Positions 60,980 through 64,000 of a DNA stretch of 64,000 nt are shown here, piece by piece. The notes below the pieces were generated by a model. It worked only from the letters and a program-made list of their open reading frames with translations. It did no database searches and was not told where the DNA came from. The translations under genes were made by a program, and so were the position numbers. Numbering within the stretch: position 1 is the stretch's first letter; the number at the start of each line of letters is the position of its first letter. The stretch is from JAAUUE01 sp943370025. Lineage in GTDB: Bacteria; Cyanobacteriota; Cyanobacteriia; Cyanobacteriales; JAAUUE01. The DNA is taken from NCBI GenBank assembly GCA_943370025.1, contig CALRPI020000019.1, positions 12,286 to 76,285 on the forward strand, given 5' to 3'.

Positions 60980-61061
60980 AGAGATCATTTACAAAGTGGC
61001 TAAAAGGTCTAATTTTTTACTCCAGTGGGGGCGAAAAATTAGAATTTATAATAGCCGCTTA
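60980..61061. repeat. Hairpin element, family D (copy 3)
   Basis: Ends AGAGATCATTTACAAAGTGG and TTTATAATAGCCGCTTA. Internal arms GTCTAATTTTTTAC... and ...GAAAAATTAGAA are partly decayed. A solitary family C end (ACAGGACTTA) precedes it. Confidence 0.75.
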
Positions 61062-61110
61062 CACATGTAGACGTTTTTGCGCGGCATTTGCAATTATATC
61101 AAAGCCTATT

Positions 61111-61210
61111 CTATAGCCGTCGCCAAGTAGTTTGTGTTGTGGAACCCTTGCGACAAAGCAGTGGTTCCACAACCAGAATCATCTCACCCTCCCCTTGGCG
61201 GTTGCTATAT
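61111..61210. repeat. Hairpin element, family G
   Basis: Ends CTATAGCCGTCGCCAAG and CTTGGCGGTTGCTATA (one mismatch region). Internal hairpin GTTGTGGAACC / GGTTCCACAAC. Same overall plan as the other families but with its own ends; only one copy in this window. Confidence 0.7.
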
Positions 61211-61313
61211 ACAGCAGTTTGAGAGTGGGTGGTTGTAGCCACCCACTCTCAAACCTAACATTGATAGGACTATCAATGTTTGTGGCGTGTCTCATTTGAA
61301 CAAAAACTGCTGT
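61211..61313. repeat. Hairpin element, family A (copy 3)
   Basis: Ends ACAGCA and TGCTGT. Hairpin GTTTGAGAGTGGGTGGTTG.../ CCACCCACTCTCAAAC and the conserved right half with ACATTGATAGGACTATCAAT and GTGTCTCATTTGAACAAAAA. Confidence 0.85.
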
Positions 61314-61324
61314 AACTTATTTAG

Positions 61325-61385
61325 GCATGGTGGTTGAAACCGCTACTAAAAAAACAAAGTCCGCCATCGCGGACTAAGAAAATGC
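61325..61385. repeat. Dispersed element, family F (copy 3), partial
   Basis: Contains GGTTGAAACCGCTACTA and the hairpin AAGTCCGCCATCGCGGACTA. The rest of the element is missing. Confidence 0.7.
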
Positions 61386-61439
61386 GGGTATTATTTAACT
61401 CGAATTTGGGATCACTTGCCATTCCCAAACCCTAAAAAA

Positions 61440-61471
61440 TAAAAAAGGCTCCTTACCGAAGTAAAGAGCCT
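61440..61471 (-). terminator. Rho-independent terminator of psbDC
   Basis: On the minus strand: AGGCTCTTTAC-TTCG-GTAAGGAGCCT followed by a T-run. 11-bp stem with one G-T pair and a stable TTCG tetraloop, 37 bp after the psbC stop. Confidence 0.92.
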
Positions 61472-61508
61472 AGCTAATTAATGAACAATCAAAGACTATC
61501 CACTAAAA

Positions 61509-62894
61509 CTAGTCCAAATCAGGCATGGAGAGTACAGCTTCTGTATCTCGATCGATCCCTTTTTCAAAACCAGCCACTGCGGCTCTCGCCCGACCAGCGT
61601 GCCATAGGTGGCCGACAAAGAAGAAGAAGCCCATCACAAAGTGGAAGGATGCCAACCAAGCTCTAGGAGAGACATAGTTGAAAGAATTAATTTCTGTAGC
61701 TACACCACCCACAGAGTTCAAGGAACCCAAAGGTGCATGAGTCATGTACTCAGCAGCGCGGCGAGCTTGCCAAGGCTGAATATCATTGTTGATCTTGCTG
61801 AGGTCTAAACCATTAGGACCACGGAGAGGCTCCAACCAAGGACCTTGGAAATCCCAGAAACGCATGGTTTCACCACCAAAAATAATTTCTCCAGTAGGCG
61901 ATCGCATCAGGTACTTACCTAGACCAGTCGGACCTTGAGCAGAACCCACATTAGCCCCTAAGCGTTGGTCACGGATCAAGAAGGTTAAAGCTTGAGCTTG
62001 AGATGCTTCAGGACCAGTCGGACCATAGAATTCACTGGGGTAGGCAGTGTTATTAAACCAAACAAAACAAGCAGCAATCCAGCCCATCAAAGCCAGAGCA
62101 CCCAAACTGTAGGAAAGATATGCCTCTCCAGACCAGATCAATGCCCGACGCGCCCAAGCAAAAGGCTTAGTCGCAATGTGCCAAATCCCACCGCCAATGC
62201 AAATAAAGCCAATCCAGATGTGACCACCAATTAGGTCTTCCATGTTATTGACGCTGACAATCCAACCGTCGCCACCAAAGGGAGATTTGATTAAATAGCC
62301 AAAAATAACTAAAGGATTCAGGGTAGGGTTAGTAATCACTCGCACGTCACCGCCACCGGGAGCCCAAGTATCATACACACCACCAAAGAACATCGCCTTG
62401 AACACCAACAGTAAAGCACCTATACCTAAAAGGATCAGATGATAACCGATGATATTAGTCATTTGGTTTTTATCTTTCCAGTCGTAGCCAAAGAAGGAAG
62501 AATATTCTTCCAAAACCTCAGGACCACGGATAGCATGATAGATACCACCAAAACCCAGAACTGCCGAAGATATCAAGTGCAGGACACCGACAACAAAGTA
62601 GGGGAAGGTATCGATTACTTCACCACCAGCACCAACACCCCAACCGAGGGTTGCAACGTGGGGAATGAGAATCAAACCTTGTTCGTACATAGGCTTCTCA
62701 GGGATAAAGTGAGCCACTTCAAACAAAGTCATAGCTCCAGCCCAGAAAACAATCAGACCAGCATGGGCAACATGAGCACCCAGTAGTTTACCAGATAGGT
62801 TAATCAACCGCGCATTACCAGCCCACCAAGCAAACCCGGAAGATTCTTGGTCACGTCCACTGGCAATGATGGAGTTATCAAAGGTTGTTGTCAC
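61509..62894 (-). CDS. psbC: Photosystem II CP43 chlorophyll apoprotein
   Basis: 461 residues from a GTG (62892-62894) preceded by AAGAGG. Core antenna protein of photosystem II with six membrane helices and a large lumenal loop. FAWWAGNARLINLSGKLLGA starts the conserved part. The lumenal GGETMRFWDFQGPWLEPLRG contains the Glu and Arg that contact the manganese cluster. Usually psbC overlaps the end of psbD in cyanobacteria and plastids; here 86 bp separate them. Confidence 0.98.
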   Translation of the reverse strand: MTTTFDNSIIASGRDQESSGFAWWAGNARLINLSGKLLGAHVAHAGLIVFWAGAMTLFEVAHFIPEKPMYEQGLILIPHVATLGWGVGAGGEVIDTFPYFVVGVLHLISSAVLGFGGIYHAIRGPEVLEEYSSFFGYDWKDKNQMTNIIGYHLILLGIGALLLVFKAMFFGGVYDTWAPGGGDVRVITNPTLNPLVIFGYLIKSPFGGDGWIVSVNNMEDLIGGHIWIGFICIGGGIWHIATKPFAWARRALIWSGEAYLSYSLGALALMGWIAACFVWFNNTAYPSEFYGPTGPEASQAQALTFLIRDQRLGANVGSAQGPTGLGKYLMRSPTGEIIFGGETMRFWDFQGPWLEPLRGPNGLDLSKINNDIQPWQARRAAEYMTHAPLGSLNSVGGVATEINSFNYVSPRAWLASFHFVMGFFFFVGHLWHAGRARAAVAGFEKGIDRDTEAVLSMPDLD

Positions 62895-62980
62895 AGGGGG
62901 AAAACCTCTTAATTTTTATTACGTATTGATTGCAAAAGTATTAGTAATTTTACTTGCCTAATACCTTTGCTGTTAACAAC

Positions 62981-64000
62981 TTAAAGAGCATTACCACGAG
63001 GTAAGACCTCTTCAGGGAACTCAAAATTCTCATGGGGTTGATCCTGAGGAGCCATCCAAGCCCGGATACCTTCATTGAGCAAGATATTCTTGGTGTAGAA
63101 AGTCTCAAATTCAGGGTCTTCTGCTGCTCGGATTTCTTGAGATACGAAGTCATAAGCTCTTAAATTCAAAGCCAGACCCACAATTCCCACACTGCTCATC
63201 CAAAGTCCAGTTACAGGGACAAACAACATGAAGAAGTGCAACCAACGTTTGTTGGAGAAAGCAATTCCAAAGATTTGTGACCAGTAACGGTTTGCTGTCA
63301 CCATGGAGTAGGTTTCTTCTGCTTGGGTGGGGTTGAAAGCTCCGAAGGTGTTGGATTGTTCACTATCTTGGTATAGGGTGTTTTCTACCGTAGCTCCGTG
63401 AATGGCACAGAGTAAGGCTCCACCGAGAATTCCAGCAACGCCCATCATGTGGAAGGGGTTTAGAGTCCAGTTGTGGAACCCTTGCAGGAACAGGAGAAAA
63501 CGGAAGATTGCGGCTACACCAAAACTGGGAGCAAAGAACCAACCGGACTGTCCGAGGGGGTACATGAGAAACACACTGACGAAGACTGCGATCGGTCCAC
63601 TGAAAGCCAGAGCGTTGTAAGGACGAATGTTGATTAAACGGGCGATTTCAAATTGTCGGAGCATGAAACCGATGAGACCAAAGGCTCCGTGGAGAGCAAC
63701 AAAAGTCCATAGTCCACCTAGTTGAACCCAACGAACAAAGTCCCAATTAGCTTCAGGACCCCAGAGGAACAAGAGAGAATGTCCCATGGTGTTACCGGGG
63801 GTACTGACAGCCACAGTGAGGAAGTTACAACCTTCCAAGTAGCTGGAAGCTAAACCGTGGGTATACCAACTGGTGGCGAAGGTGGTTCCAGTAAGCCATC
63901 CACCTAGAGCCAGGTAGGCGCAGGGGAAGAGTAGGATACCGCTCCAGCCGACGAACACGAACCTGTCGCGTTTCAGCCAGTCGTCTAGGATATCAAAAGC
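62981..64000 (-). CDS. psbD: Photosystem II D2 protein, 5' end cut by the window
   Basis: 339 residues present; about 13 N-terminal residues lie beyond position 64000. The frame continues upstream of the internal GTG at 63958 (AFDILDDWLKRDRF). It is the reaction-centre subunit that binds pheophytin, the QA plastoquinone and, with D1, P680. INIRPYNALAFSGP holds the redox-active Tyr-D, and HNWTLNPFHMMGVAG and AIHGAT carry chlorophyll and iron ligands. The C-terminus EEVLPRGNAL is canonical. Co-transcribed with psbC. Confidence 0.98.
   Translation of the reverse strand, partial: AFDILDDWLKRDRFVFVGWSGILLFPCAYLALGGWLTGTTFATSWYTHGLASSYLEGCNFLTVAVSTPGNTMGHSLLFLWGPEANWDFVRWVQLGGLWTFVALHGAFGLIGFMLRQFEIARLINIRPYNALAFSGPIAVFVSVFLMYPLGQSGWFFAPSFGVAAIFRFLLFLQGFHNWTLNPFHMMGVAGILGGALLCAIHGATVENTLYQDSEQSNTFGAFNPTQAEETYSMVTANRYWSQIFGIAFSNKRWLHFFMLFVPVTGLWMSSVGIVGLALNLRAYDFVSQEIRAAEDPEFETFYTKNILLNEGIRAWMAPQDQPHENFEFPEEVLPRGNAL

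Larger units (their letters stand above)
60908..61508. other. Repeat-dense 601-bp region before psbC
   Basis: Four hairpin-type elements lie almost end to end: family D (60980-61061), family G (61111-61210), family A (61211-61313) and a family F piece (61325-61385), then the psbC terminator. No coding potential is seen. The boundary between G and A is immediate, suggesting nested or adjacent insertion. Confidence 0.75.

Noticed and set aside
1..64000. Insertion sequences, prophage, CRISPR arrays or rRNA genes
   Set aside because: No transposase, integrase, phage structural gene, cas gene, spacer array or rRNA segment was seen on either strand.

Overview
The window comes from a cyanobacterial chromosome. 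It carries a psbD-psbC photosystem II cluster, the cyanobacterial ATP synthase operon with separate b and b' genes and an upstream atp1, a Tic22-type periplasmic protein, CHASE2-kinase and haemagglutinin-CHAT multidomain proteins, and very many copies of the HIP1 octamer GCGATCGC. The density of toxin-antitoxin genes, Uma2 nucleases and short hairpin repeats suggests a filamentous or colonial lineage with a plastic genome. I cannot name a genus from sequence alone.

Layout. 0.1-7.1 kb is an accessory block: a membrane-anchored NACHT NTPase with a small partner that shares a motif with it, a VapBC-type pair whose toxin start codon is ATA, sdhA, and a NERD protein followed by an HNH protein. 7.4-16.3 kb holds a PAS histidine kinase, an NAD(P)-binding protein, a Uma2 nuclease, an M42 peptidase, a CHASE2-Ser/Thr kinase and an exostosin-type glycosyltransferase. 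16.6-19.9 kb has two ABC-2 permeases without an ATPase and a GIY-YIG protein. 20-26.7 kb has a broken Uma2 gene, purSQ, a Fur/Zur-type regulator, DUF1232, a protein that looks like a proteasome-beta/Anbu-type Ntn hydrolase, a small protein plus aspartic protease pair, a CPBP protease, clpS and a HAD hydrolase. 27-38.8 kb has a large diguanylate cyclase, a decayed vapBC relic, Uma2, tgt, a 1648-residue haemagglutinin/CHAT protein, an acyltransferase and an alpha/beta hydrolase. 38.9-46 kb has tRNA-Gln, hicBA and the atp operon (atp1-a-c-b'-b-delta-alpha-gamma, minus strand). 46-54 kb has a frameshifted Uma2 gene, tic22, prmC, a divergent pair (a 2-TM protein and an HTH/TRADD-N-like/pentapeptide protein), an HsdR-N-like nuclease and dnaK. 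54-64 kb has a lipoyl/biotin ligase-like protein, pterin dehydratase, a YiiX-like amidase, a degenerate M48-like membrane protein, an EAL phosphodiesterase, psbC and a 5'-truncated psbD.

The most striking feature at the whole-window scale is non-coding. At least seven families of 80-200 bp intergenic elements occur about 23 times. In most families the ends are constant between copies, while the central hairpin differs from copy to copy and stays self-complementary within each copy. Several elements overlap gene ends: one supplies the last codons and stop of atp1, two overlap the ends of Uma2 genes, and one follows a deleted vapC. No transposase is seen in the window, so they look non-autonomous.

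The best candidates for poorly described systems are the NACHT/small-protein pair, the TRADD-N-like/pentapeptide protein with its divergent 2-TM partner, the solitary Ntn-hydrolase-like protein, and the hairpin element families. All functional calls rest on motifs and remembered family patterns; no database search was run.
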